DNA of 64,000 nt from Calliphora vicina. Its lineage: Eukaryota; Arthropoda; Insecta; Diptera; Calliphoridae. Location: positions 122,898,226 to 122,962,225 of the forward strand of contig NC_088780.1 in assembly GCF_958450345.1 (NCBI RefSeq). Reading direction: 5' to 3'. This document shows, piece after piece, positions 48,451 through 58,987 of the stretch; the first letter of the stretch is position 1; the number at the start of each line of letters is the position of its first letter. A model generated the notes under the pieces. That model saw only the letters and a list, made by a program, of their open reading frames with translations, did not search any database and was not told where the DNA came from. Made by a program: the position numbers and the translations under genes.

Positions 48451-48907
48451 GGGCGGATCAATAAGTCCCTGACTTTTAGAATGAAATACAGGTTTTTGGA
48501 TAAAAAAATATTTTATTTTTCAATATAGTCTCCTTTGAGTCCAACGTTTCTTGAATATTTGTATCCCTTCCAAAAACTTAGATTTTTTTTTAAGAGGTCA
48601 TCAAAATTGGTATTTGTTTGTGGTAGCAATTCGAAGTCTAATTTTGTCATGGAAACTGCACATGTGTGCACCCTTGCATTGTCCTGGTGAATAAGAACTT
48701 TTTCCTTGGCCAAATGTGATCGTTTTTTTGTAAAATCACTATTAAAGCTACCCAATAAGTTGTCATAATATTCGCCATTGACTGTTTTACCCTTTTCAAG
48801 GTAGCCAATGTCGATTTTCTCCTCAAACTAAACGAAGCAGCTTGTTAAAATGTTGATGGGAAACTCAATGGGAAACTCAAAAAGTCTCGGACTTATTGAC
48901 CTGCCCC
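48451..48907 (-). mobile_element. Internally deleted mariner element
   Basis: The left end GGGCGGATCAATAAGTCCCT and the inverse of the right end, GGGGCAGGTCAATAAGTCCG, are mariner-type terminal repeats. The minus strand keeps EKGKTVNGEYYDNLL, HLAKEKVLIHQDNARVHTC (second-Asp region) and LSFWKGYKYSRNVGLKGDYI (C-terminal end). The segment that would hold the third catalytic Asp is missing between ELLP and FDDL. About 457 bp. Confidence 0.7.
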
Positions 48908-49172
48908 GCGGTGGCTCAGAACTTAATTTCATCAGCCAAAAGTCCATTTTTTTTGTTAAGACCCATTTCCAAAATTTAGACAAAAATATATGTAATTGTG
49001 GGCGTGGCATGCTTTATGTTATTTTGTAAAAAATGTGGTATCTGTAAATTTTATCAGAAGTAAAAAATTGGCTGATTTTTGTTCTATGTTGGTAGGATAA
49101 TAGTCTTTAAGAACTGATATGATGTGTCGTCGCTGTACCGTTTATACCTATTATGTTAAATTTTGTTAGGTA

Positions 49173-49952
49173 CAGTGGGACCTCGATTATCCGTATTGGT
49201 CGGGACGGGAAGCATTCTGGATAATGAAATTTTCCCGGTTAATTGAGTACCAATTTTGAGTAGTTTTTTAAAGGATTTTATGTACATGTTTAAATAATAT
49301 AAGGATTTTATTAAATTTCGGACATATGCCACAGCATTTCATTTTCTGGGCAGAGTAAGTTATTCTACGCAGTAACAGCATTCCAAGCATTATTAATTGA
49401 CAACAGTGCTTTCTTAAATTCTTATCTATTGATTGACGTGAATAGTTTTTGCACTATAGTTTTTCGATAATGACATTTAAAGCTCCATATTGCACCCTGA
49501 TCCATCGGTTGGATCTAAGATGTCACATTTGGTTTGGAAAATTGTATAAATCGTTCATTGCTGAGTTTTTCTATTCTATTGATATGAATTGTGGCAGCTA
49601 TATAATCAGCTGAAGATTTTTGTCCTAAGTTTGTGAATTCCATGTCGCTTTTTGTTTAATTTTGAGTGGAATATTTTAGCCTTTTCATTCACTATTAATC
49701 CTGAACTTTTGCCTCTTCAGCAGTCTTTAAATATTTTCAGTTTCGAATGGGGAATTCATCTTTTTCGTTTTATTCACATTGTGTTTGTTGTTCAAAAATA
49801 ATCGAAAAAATTTTGCTTATAATCCCGGATAATTGAAGTAATTACGGATAATCGAAAAAAAAGTTGAAATCGATCCAAAATTTGTTTCATTTTCTTTCAT
49901 GGATAATTGATGCTGCCGGATAATTGAATCACGAATAATCGAGGCCTCACTG
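49173..49952 (-). mobile_element. Pogo/Tigger-like DNA element, copy 2
   Basis: CAGTGGGACCTCGATTATCC (49173) and the inverse of the right end, CAGTGAGGCCTCGATTATTC (49952), are inverted repeats between TA dinucleotides. The minus strand around 49440-49560 reads ELKCHYRKTIVQKL and INNAWNAVTA with stops: a decayed Tigger-type transposase segment. Opposite orientation to 3911-4625. Confidence 0.7.
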
Positions 49953-50149
49953 TACTATATTTTAATTTTAGTGGAATAAAGATTCAAAAGCGGTTGAACA
50001 AATTTTACAACCAGAAGAAAGAGTCCTCTTTAAACCCAATAAATACATGTTGACCAGTTTTGACCTGTCTGTATAAACATTTTTTCATTTGAATGAAATT
50101 ACTCCTAACATTTATCCTATTTTTATTTTACCTGTTCATGTGACTGGCG

Positions 50150-50945
50150 CAAAGTACAAGTCGCAATTTTAATTATATTGCGATTAAATTTGGCACAAAC
50201 ATTTTTTCGGTCCGAGGATGAAGCCTATTGAAATTGGCTGAAATCGGTCCATTACTTTACCCATACAAATGTTCTCCAGAAATTGGACTTTATCGATCGT
50301 AAATGGTTAATTTATTTAGGTATCTACTGAATTCATGTCACTTAACTCTTTGCGGTTAGGTGGTTAGTTTACTAACCACATTTTCTATAGTCTTTAAAAC
50401 GGAGTTTATTGTCATCTATTGCCATTTTGCTAAACAATTATATTTTTTGAAGTCATCGTTTATGATTTTTTGCAAAACTTTGCCGTCAGGGTGCTCTGGT
50501 TAGAGAAATACATATTTATTTGAAAATATTGTAAAATTCAGTTTTTTTAAGAGAATTTCACGTATTCAATAAAAAAAGCACTGAGTGTTTATTGTTCATC
50601 GAATTCAGTGTTACTTTGATATTTCGGTTGTTTGGTCAGAAAATTTAGTCAAAAATAATAAATTTTCCAAAAAATTTATACGAAACAAAAATTTGTATTT
50701 GTATAGTTATTTTTAATGCCATAATTAGTAAACTAACCACTTCACTCCACAAAAAACCTTGAAATGGGGTGGTTTTGTCATGTTTTGATAAATTTTTTCT
50801 TACTTTTTATAATAAACTATCCTTGATTAAAGTAAAAATGCAATTGTTTTGATTTTAAACTTATTCAAAAAAAAAAAAACGTCGACAATCGGTCCATAAT
50901 TAGTCATACCTCCCATATATGGCCCGCTATTGGGCCGAATAAAAT
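50150..50945. mobile_element. Mini-me-like repeat, family A, split copy A4
   Basis: 50150-50345 matches family A (GGTCCGAGGATGAAGCCTAT, TGAAATCGGTCCATTACTTT, GAAATTGGACTTTATCGAT, ATTCATGTCACT). 50880-50945 resumes with CGGTCCATAATTAGTCATAC, CTCCCATATATGGCCCGC. The roughly 530 bp between (about 50346-50880) are unrelated and unclassified; they may be an insertion. Confidence 0.5.
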
Positions 50946-51029
50946 GCACGTGGCAAATTAGATGTAAAAATTGAAATATCGGTAAAACGTAATGCTTTTT
51001 ATGTAGTTTTGTTTAAACTTGAATAGAAA

Positions 51030-51560
51030 ACCTAGCTGAGAGACATTGAAAGACGATGTTGTATGTCTGAAATGCTGTTTGAACGCTATAAAAAAAATAT
51101 TTTTGCTCCGAATCATTACGATAATTTTCGGCCGAATCGACACCAATATACATGACGCTTTGGTGGAACCAAAAGGATAATATCTGTTATGAGCTGCTGA
51201 AATCTGGCCAGACCAAGGAACACAGGGAACCTGTACCGTTTGAAGCGAGAACGACCAGAATTTGCGGCCAGACATGAAACCGTAATATTGCATCATGACA
51301 ACGCTCGTTAAAGACTATTTAGAATGAAGTGGTTGGAGAGTTTTGCCTCACCCGATTTATAGTGCAGACCGTGCCCCGTCCTACTACTATTTGTTACGAT
51401 CGATGCAGAACGCACTCTCTGGAATACGCTTCACTTTGGAACAGAGTATTCGATATTGGATTTATTCGTTCTTGGCCTCAGAATCTATATGTTGTCAGAA
51501 AGATGGAAAAAGTTCATAGCTAACAATTTCCAATACTTTGAATAAATGTTTCAAAATAAA
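51030..51560 (+). mobile_element. Mariner transposase relic (plus strand)
   Basis: The plus strand contains RPEFAARHETVILHHDNAR, the second-Asp region of mauritiana/cecropia-type mariner, and then a damaged stretch corresponding to the YSPD region around 51350. It has several stops. Same family as the relics at 3265-3895 and 61630-62690. Confidence 0.7.
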
Positions 51561-52194
51561 AGCTAAAAATTTTGAAAAAATCACACATTTTTAAGAAACT
51601 TTCAAAAGTTGTTATGCTTGAATATTTCCAAATTAAACTCTATGTTAATTGAAAAAGAAAAACTTTATTACCATCCAAAGAGAGATTTCAAATCTCTCTC
51701 TCTCTCTTACATTATTTTATCAAAAACAAAAGACTCAAACTACAAACTTGCTCACGCACAACCATCAATGGAAAATTTGAAAAAGAAGAGAAGCAAAAAA
51801 ACTAAATGGTTATAAATTAATGATCATTAAAAAAGCCCTTTTAAGAAAAAAATGTAGGAAAAGCAAAAAATAAAAATAAAAGAAAAACAAATAAAAATAA
51901 CAACAACAGTAATAATTATAGAAAAGTGTATATGGAAAAGAAGACAGAAAAACCAACATATAACAAAATTATACTCACTTTGACGATTGACTCCCAGCTT
52001 TTTTTTCAGTCAGTTTAACAATGCAATCTCAGCATATTGATCGCTAGCAGCAACAACAACAACCTGTTGTTTTACGTTAAAATAATACAACAACCAAAAG
52101 ACGTGGCTTTTTATTATTATTTTACTTTATTTTATTTTATTGTTGATGTTGTTGTTGCTGTTGTTGCTATTAACTGTGTTTGTGTAAGATTCAC
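51561..52194. other. Upstream region of the dehydrogenase-like gene
   Basis: Contains CTCTCTCTCTCTC (about 51697), AGCAGCAACAACAACAAC (about 52048), and its inverse partner GTTGTTGTTGCTGTTG (about 52150). No recognised transposon. Composition fits a promoter-proximal region. Confidence 0.3.
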
Positions 52195-52366
52195 TGATAG
52201 AGACGCGCTTTAATTCACAGCTATTGACCAGTCTTATAGAAATCGTTCAAGGCGAAGGTTGTGAAGAAGTTTTAATAAAGTTTTTATTTTTTCTTATTTT
52301 TGTTTGTGTAAACTAAAAGCAGACACATTTTTAATAAAATTATTTTACAGTAGATTAATTTTACAA
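52195..52366 (+). other. Possible 5' UTR exon of the dehydrogenase-like gene
   Basis: A less AT-rich stretch (GATAGAGACGCGCTTTAATT, GTTCAAGGCGAAGGTTGTG) ends in a consensus donor, TTTTACAAG|GTAAGTTAAC. It is followed by an AT-rich 3.7 kb interval up to the acceptor before the ATG at 56060. The start of transcription is not defined. Confidence 0.3.
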
Positions 52367-53847
52367 GGTAAGTTAACAAGTGTATTGAACATAACTTTAA
52401 GTAGATTTAAAATAATTAATAAAGAAGAAATAGAAAATATAAAATAAGAAAAGAAGAAAAATTATTTATAATATAATAAAAATGATATTATTTTAATGTT
52501 TAAATGAAAAAGCAAACAAATAGTTTCTGTTAATCGCTTTTTGTTTTCTTAATAAAACCACAAACTATCTTATTTGGTTAAATTTTCTTTAAAAAAAAGA
52601 AAATTCTTGAAATTTTCGTCTTTACATATTTTTCAATGACGTGGAAGTTTTAGTATTTTTTTTTCTTCTTTCATCATTTACTACTTGTATGTACATATGT
52701 ACACCATTGTTCCCCCTTTTCCTTATATTTTTTGTTGGTTCATCATGATGATGATCATGCTGCTGCTAGTTACATTCTCTTCTTCTTCATACATAAGTTG
52801 TTTTTGTTTTTCTTGCCTCTTCGACATTGAACTTTAATAAACTTTTTAGAGTACGTACTGTTTAAAATGTATCTCTTGCCATACAAAAAGATACACATAA
52901 ACTCTACAACTTATAAATAATAATTTACCGACATATCTACAGAATCAAAACATCCAAAAATTTCATAACAATTTCATTTTTTTTTATTTTTTTTGTTGGT
53001 TTTAGTCAGAAATTTTGTTTTTGTGAAAGTGTTAAATGGACTTTGTCTTTAAAGTCTTCTTCTTTTCTCTCATTATTGCATAAAATATTGTGCTTCTGTT
53101 TGTTGCTGTTGTCGTTGTAGTATCAATACATTAACATGACAAAGATATAGTATTACTACAAATAAACTAAAAATTATTTAAAGCAAATGTTAACCCTTTA
53201 AAGTAGCAATGAAAAAAAGTGGTACAATTTGTACCTAAGTAGGACAGTAGGCGACGTAGTTTATTAAAATTTTTTAATAAATATATTCGGTTTTTAGAAG
53301 CAGTTGTGTAAGGGAAATACCAAACACAATAAGTGAAGAATTTGGAGATTGGTACCATTTTTTATTGCAATGTAAACAAACGAGTGCACTTAACCCTCTA
53401 ATGCTTAAGCATGCTTCAAGGCACTCATCGCAAAATGCCAATAAATGCAAATATAACAGACATTTCATTTCAAAAACTTTGAAAGCTTTTGAAAAAAATG
53501 CTGATTTGTGTATTTTTTATTATAATCGTAGTTATGTTTCTCGCTTCTTATTTCGAGCGGTAACAACGAAAAAAAAACATAATCAACAAGATATTAAATT
53601 TTTGTATTAACGATTTTATTGCTAAAGACATTTTAGCTTAATCCTCATACGTATTATGTTCAAGTAATACATCATAAAAATGGTTACCACAAACATATAT
53701 GCAATCAGTTACTACAATCATATAAGACTTCTACAATCATGTGATTGACACCTTTAACATATTATGGTTACCGCAATAAGTTACAGTGACCATAATATTG
53801 TTAAAAATTTTGAAATGGTTATGGTAAACATGTGCAACCATATTTAA
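52367..53847. other. Presumed intron, nothing recognised
   Basis: No coding frame supported. The 53167-53610 frames on both strands overlap each other and lack splice signals. Confidence 0.3.
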
Positions 53848-54489
53848 ACCCTACACCACCATAGTGGGGAGGGTATTATGCGTTTGTGCAGATTTTTGTA
53901 AAGCGCAAAAATATTAGTCTAACACCCACCTTAAAGTATACCGATCGACTTAGAATCACTTTCTGAATCGATTAAACGATATCCGTCTGGCTGGCTGGCT
54001 GTCCATGTAAACCTTGTGCGCAGAGTACAGGTCGCAATTTTAAAGATATTTCGATCAAATTTGGTACATATAATTTTTTTGGCCCTATTGAAACTGGCTG
54101 AAATCGGTCCATTATTTCACCTAGCCCCCATACTAATGTCCTCCCGAAATTGGACTTTATCGGTCATAAATGTTTAATTTATATATGTATCTACACAAAA
54201 TTCGCTTCAAATAAGTTTTATATAAATTCATGTCACCAAATTTTGTTACGATCCGTCTATAATTAGTAGCTCCCATATAGACCCGCTTCCGAAAATCACT
54301 TTAACGTGCATAAATCGCTTAAAAATTGTGGTATACTCACAAAATTCAACATAGTAAACTTTCATGTAGACATAAATCACACGACCTAATTTCATATAAG
54401 GCCCACTTTTAAAAGAAAAATGTTTTTGCTCTTTTACTTAGTGTAGGGTATTATATGGTCGGGCTTGACCGACCATACTTTCTTACTTG
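53848..54489. mobile_element. Mini-me-like repeat, family A, complete copy A5
   Basis: The most complete copy: CCCTACACCACCATAGTGGG, AGGGTATTATGCG, AAAGTATACCGATCGACTTA, GAATCGATTAAACGAT (core), CCGTCTGGCTGGCTGGC, ACTGGCTGAAATCGGTCCAT, then GTAGGGTATTATATGGTCGG, GCTTGACCGACCATACTTTC, TTACTTGT. Both ends carry hairpins. Confidence 0.75.
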
Positions 54490-54839
54490 TTTTTATCTGG
54501 ATGCATCCTGCTCATTATTATTAGATTTTTATTATTTAGAGAGATTTAACTAATTATTTATGAAAATTCGTATAAAGGATTTGAATGAGCATGTTTTGTG
54601 AAAAATTGAATGTGGGCATGGCTATATTACGCCCACTTCTCGTACATATTGGGAATTTAAATGTTTAAATTCTTTATATTTGTTTAAAAATTAATGATTA
54701 ACATTGCCAAAGAATACAACTAAGTATACACTAAAAAGAGAGAATCAGTTAAATAAAACTTAAACCGTTCCATATAAAAATTCTCAAAAATACGTAAATT
54801 TATTCTAATATTGTAAAAATTCATAAAACATTAAAATAT

Positions 54840-55560
54840 TGGCATATTAGTTACTCGGTAGATTTTATAGTTGCTTCCGTTATCTTTTTGGACAAAGTGG
54901 TCCACTTACATAACCTGGGATACCTTGCCAGTGTTCTTTAAGTTTTTTTTACAAGAGCCCAATAAATTCCCACAGCCGAAGTTCTGGACAATTGGTTGGA
55001 TCGGGCCATAAATATGAAGGGACTCTGTGCTATTTTAAGAAAGGTAAAAACCATATATATTTCTGTGTTTATCGTGCCTGATGTCAGAAATTATTGGCTT
55101 TTTTTGCCACAAATGGCTTCCAAGATCTTTAACGCATTAAGATCTGGAACTTTCTGAACTTTATACGACTTCAACCCAGCATTAGCTTTGGCTCTGAGCA
55201 CAAAAGAATCAGAGCATTTGACTTTACGAGATGCTTTTCTCATAAGTGTTCGATTTTCTTTCAATGTTCAAGTCTTCCTTATACTGTTTAATGACTTTGA
55301 AACAGTGTGACGATGCAGCTTCAGATCTTTTGCTATTTTTGGGAAAGTCCATATTGGATTTTTTCAAAAGTTTTAATTATTTTTTCACATACTTTTTTTT
55401 TGCTGTCCATTTTAACGCGGGAAAAATTTTGAATATTTTTTTTTTGGAAATTTTCGGAAATTTCTTTATATGTTTTCTTCTTAAAGTTAAAGTTTATAAC
55501 AACAATGATATTTAATAGTTAAAAAGTAAATTTTTTTTATTGTATCCTAACGACCCTAAG
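54840..55560 (-). mobile_element. DD37E Tc1/mariner relic 1
   Basis: A decayed relative of the element at 58988-60286. Shared minus-strand text includes the ends of the transposase (ATTTTATAGTTGCTTCCGTT, GTTCTTTAAG, ACAAGAGCCCAATA, GGACAATTGG) and its N-terminal half (AACCCAGCATTAGCTTTGGC, CTGTTTAATGACTTTGAAAC, AAGTCCATATTGGATTTTTT). The central catalytic region is deleted. Confidence 0.65.
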
Positions 55561-56058
55561 TACCTCATAAGGGTTAACTTAATGTTGCAAGCATGTTAAT
55601 TTAATATTATTTCTCCAATTTATTAACGCTAAATAAATATTACATCAACATTTATTTATACTAAAATTACATTATTAACAAAATTTTAAAAAGCAAAGAA
55701 GACCAAAAATCGCTTAAACCGTAAAGCACCATGACATAGAAACACAAATTGTAAAACACTTATAAAACATAAATTTTTGTTAAGAAATCACTTTTCATTT
55801 TTTAATAAATAAAAGAAACACAACAAAAATAAAAGAGCTAAATATAAGAAATAAAACAAGTTTGCATAATTTAAAAAAAGTTATATAATTCACCAAAAAA
55901 AAAAAAACCAAAAACCCTAATAAATACCTATACAAGACATGTGTTTATTAAACAAAAATTTAATGATTTTTTTTAGTTTGTTCACATTGTGGTTATTGTT
56001 GTTGTTTTGTTTGTTTTGTAAATAAATTAATAAATAAATAATTATGAGTATTTTATAG

Positions 56059-56200
56059 GATGGGTCTAATATTGGGTTGGTTGCCAGGCGATTTTTATAT
56101 ACGTGATATTTGTGTAATCGCTATTATATCAGCTATTGTGGCCACACTTTTAAGTTTGCGTTTCTATTTGCGGATTACAGCGGGTAGATGTTTTACGGAG
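56059..56200 (+). CDS. First coding exon of a membrane-anchored retinol dehydrogenase-like SDR (partial)
   Basis: The acceptor TATTTTATAG precedes ATG at 56060; the donor GAG|GTAAAC follows 56200. The exon encodes 47 residues in phase 0: MGLILGWLPGDFYIRD, then a membrane segment, ICVIAIISAIVATLLSLRFY, then LRITAGRCFTE. The layout of a short N-terminal anchor, a basic stretch and GRCF(T), ending just before the position where TGANSGIGKET would follow, is that of the insect retinol dehydrogenase 11-14 group of short-chain dehydrogenases. Drosophila CG7675, near Vha100-4, is the likely counterpart. The Rossmann-fold exons are not in the remaining 7.8 kb, so the next intron is longer than that. 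The Rossmann motif itself is not seen here, so the call depends on the anchor and on synteny recalled from Drosophila. Confidence 0.55.
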
Positions 56201-57059
56201 GTAAACTTTTTACTTTGTTACAAAATCCCCTCCCATAGCCTTTTCTCTATCTTTATAAAATGGTTTTAGAGAAAAATAATTGTATAAAATTCCCCCTTTT
56301 TATTAAATAAATTCAATTTGTATATATTTGTTTATATTTTAATTAAAATGTTTATATTTATATCTACTTATTTCGGTTACTGTAATTTGTTTTTATTTTA
56401 ATTTTCTTTTGTTGGTTTTTTTTTTTGCAAATTAATTGCTTAAAGTTAATTCAGCAGTTTATTTCTTTGTCAGTTTTTTTATTTTTGTTTTAAAGTGTGT
56501 CTACAACATTTAAGTTTAGTTTTAATTAAGCTTTTTAACCGGAGGTCAGTGTCGTCGTATTAAGTTTTGAGTTTAAGCGTTCAAGCGTCCAAGATCTCAT
56601 GTCATATTATTAAACCTTTAATTTCTCTAAGACAAATACTTATAAAACATTTGTAAGTTTTGTTTAAAAAATAATAGAAAGTTTTGTGGATTTTGTACAA
56701 CATAACAATCCATTTTATTTGCAACAAATGATCGCTAAGATCACTTAAATTTCATATAGGGTGCATAGGATTTAACTTTTTTAATGTGTCATAGTCCCAT
56801 CAAAATATTTGTATAAGTACAGTAAGGGATTTCCAAAAAAAAAGTTGTGTGCATTTTAAGCTTAGAAATTAGATTTAAACAATCGTGAAATTGTTTAAAT
56901 CTACTTTTATAGAATCTCTGCTATTGTTAATGATACATTACAACTTGACAAATTTAATTTGTATTAAGTTAATTTGTATTAAGTTAAAACTTAAAACGTT
57001 AAAATATAAAAATTCTCAAAAATAGGTACATAAATTTATTCAAATATTGTACAAATTCA

Positions 57060-57482
57060 TTAAACATTAAAATATTGTCATATTTCTCGGTATTTATAAA
57101 TATATCCACTTTTTCCGGAAATACTCCCATTAAAAATTTTATAGTTGTTTCCGTTACCTTTTGTACACTTAAAATCGGACATGTCCTGGCATACCTTTCC
57201 TGTGTTCTTTAATACTTTTTTTTACAAGAGCCCAATACCATTCCACAGGCCATAGTTCTGGACAGTTGGGTGGATTTGCCTACACAACATTCAAAATCCG
57301 TAAAATATGATGATATTCAGTACAAATTTATAAATTTGCGTTCATCATGGTTCAGTATCATTTACAGAAACCTTGTTAATCCCGGTGTTCACGAAAAATA
57401 AGCTCAAATGACTCCTCCGTCATAAATGGAGCATCATGCAGGGACATTAAATGAATACAATGAGTCTTCGTGAATGATATGT
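57060..57482 (-). mobile_element. DD37E Tc1/mariner relic 2
   Basis: TTTATAGTTGTTTCCGTTAC, CCTGTGTTCTTTAATAC, ACAAGAGCCCAATACCATTC, GGACAGTTGGGTGGATTTGC match the C-terminal coding part of 58988-60286 (minus strand). Broken frames. It stops at element E2. Confidence 0.6.
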
Positions 57483-58914
57483 ACGTCGCACAGTGGTATG
57501 AGAAAAAAAGAGGGAAATAAATCTGTAACTTCTAAACCCTTAGTCCGATTTGAATGAAATTTGACATGCGCACAGACGAAGATAATTTACTTAACATAGA
57601 AATTCATAAAAAAGCATGTTGCCTACATAACACCATATTTATGAATGTAAATAACAGTGCTAGGTATGTATATTCTCAGCGAGTTGTTAAGTTTTCCCAA
57701 ATTTATTTGACACGTAAAAAACACAAGGTAGACATGTTATATATCAATGGATAGAGGATTTTGTCTACTTTTCAAAAATGTATATAACTTTTGACAATTA
57801 AAAAATTCATGGAATACTTTTTTTTTAAAATATGACAAAAAATGCTTTTTATTGAGTTTTTGCAAAGATACAAATTTTTCAAATTGAAATAAAATTTTGA
57901 TTTATGAATATTTTTTAACGAAATTTTACACTTATATAGATTTTTTATTGAAAATGGAAAAATAAAAGCAAATTTTGAAATTTATAATCAGGAATCCCGC
58001 AATTCCCAAAAAAGTATTGAAAAATTCCAAAAATGGTATTTTTTCGGTTTTTGGCTATAATATCCATACCACGGGCGGGGTTATCGGAACCCTTTACAAA
58101 ATGATTAAGAACATATTGGGCCATCTAAAATAGGTTACTATATTTTGATATCGAGTATGCGATTAGAGAATTTTTGCCCTAAAGTTGAATTTTACATAAA
58201 AAATAGGAATTTTTTGAATGGACCTGGTCCCCTAGGTATCAAAAAGTATACATTTTTTTCATTTAAAATATTTGACGTAAAGTTAGCTTTTCAAAAAGTA
58301 CAAATTCATTATACATCCTCTTATAAATTTTTTTAGATAACTTAAAAAGAATAAAAGTACTTTTTTACCCAAAAAATTGCGAAAAATCGCCTTTTTAATT
58401 GTTTTTAAATTCAAATGCATGTAACTTTGGACTCAGTCATGATTTTTAAACACTTCTTTCTTTATTTGATATATAGATCTATTGTTAATCCTATAAAAGA
58501 AAAATGGATAAAATCGGGGAATATTTGGAACCGCGGTCACCAAAAAAACTGGAGTAGGGTGGTTAAAAATGTTGAAAATTAAATTTTCAAATGCGAATAT
58601 CTCCTAAGCTATAAAAGATAATTGATAGCTACGACGAGGTTTTATGTAGTGCTCGACAGATCGAGGAGATTCTATATGTGTAATTTTTTTAAAATCGGAA
58701 CACAGACGATGAAATAGGATCATTTTAAAAATTGAACATACCCGAGGTGTCCTACTTTGGGAACCCCTGGTCTCGCTCCTGGTGGGCTCATGAGGTACAA
58801 ATTCAAAACTTAAACTCGACTACACCTCCTCTTTGCTCATTCAAATCGGAGTAAGGGTTTAGAAGTTACAGATTTATTTCCCTCTTTTTTTATTCTCATA
58901 CCACTGTGCGACGT
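57483..58914. mobile_element. Non-autonomous DNA element E, copy E2 (complete)
   Basis: The left end ACGTCGCACAGTGGTATGAG and the right end CTCATACCACTGTGCGACGT are inverted repeats that continue through AGAGGGAAATAAATCTGTAA, CTTCTAAACCCTTA, more than 55 bp in all. 1432 bp, with no transposase-like frame longer than 66 codons. The body is the inverse of E1 (34370-35510). The superfamily is undetermined. Confidence 0.7.
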
Positions 58915-58985
58915 GGTCCACTTATGCTTAAAATCGGACATGTCCTGGCATACCTTTCCTGTGTTCTTTAATACTTATTTATATA
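58915..58985 (-). mobile_element. DD37E relic 3 (short)
   Basis: GTGGTCCACTTATGCTTAAA, ATCGGACATGTCCTGGCATA and CCTTTCCTGTGTTCTTTAAT duplicate 57145-57215 almost exactly and resemble 54895-54945. It lies between element E2 and the complete DD37E element. Confidence 0.55.
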
Positions 58986-58987
58986 TA

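Noticed and set aside
52041..52170. CAA/CAG run and its GTTG-rich inverse as a functional hairpin
   Set aside because: Simple-sequence triplet tracts of this kind are common in flies; pairing is expected by composition alone.
55246..55515. 89-codon phenylalanine-rich plus-strand frame
   Set aside because: Antisense reading of a DD37E transposase relic.
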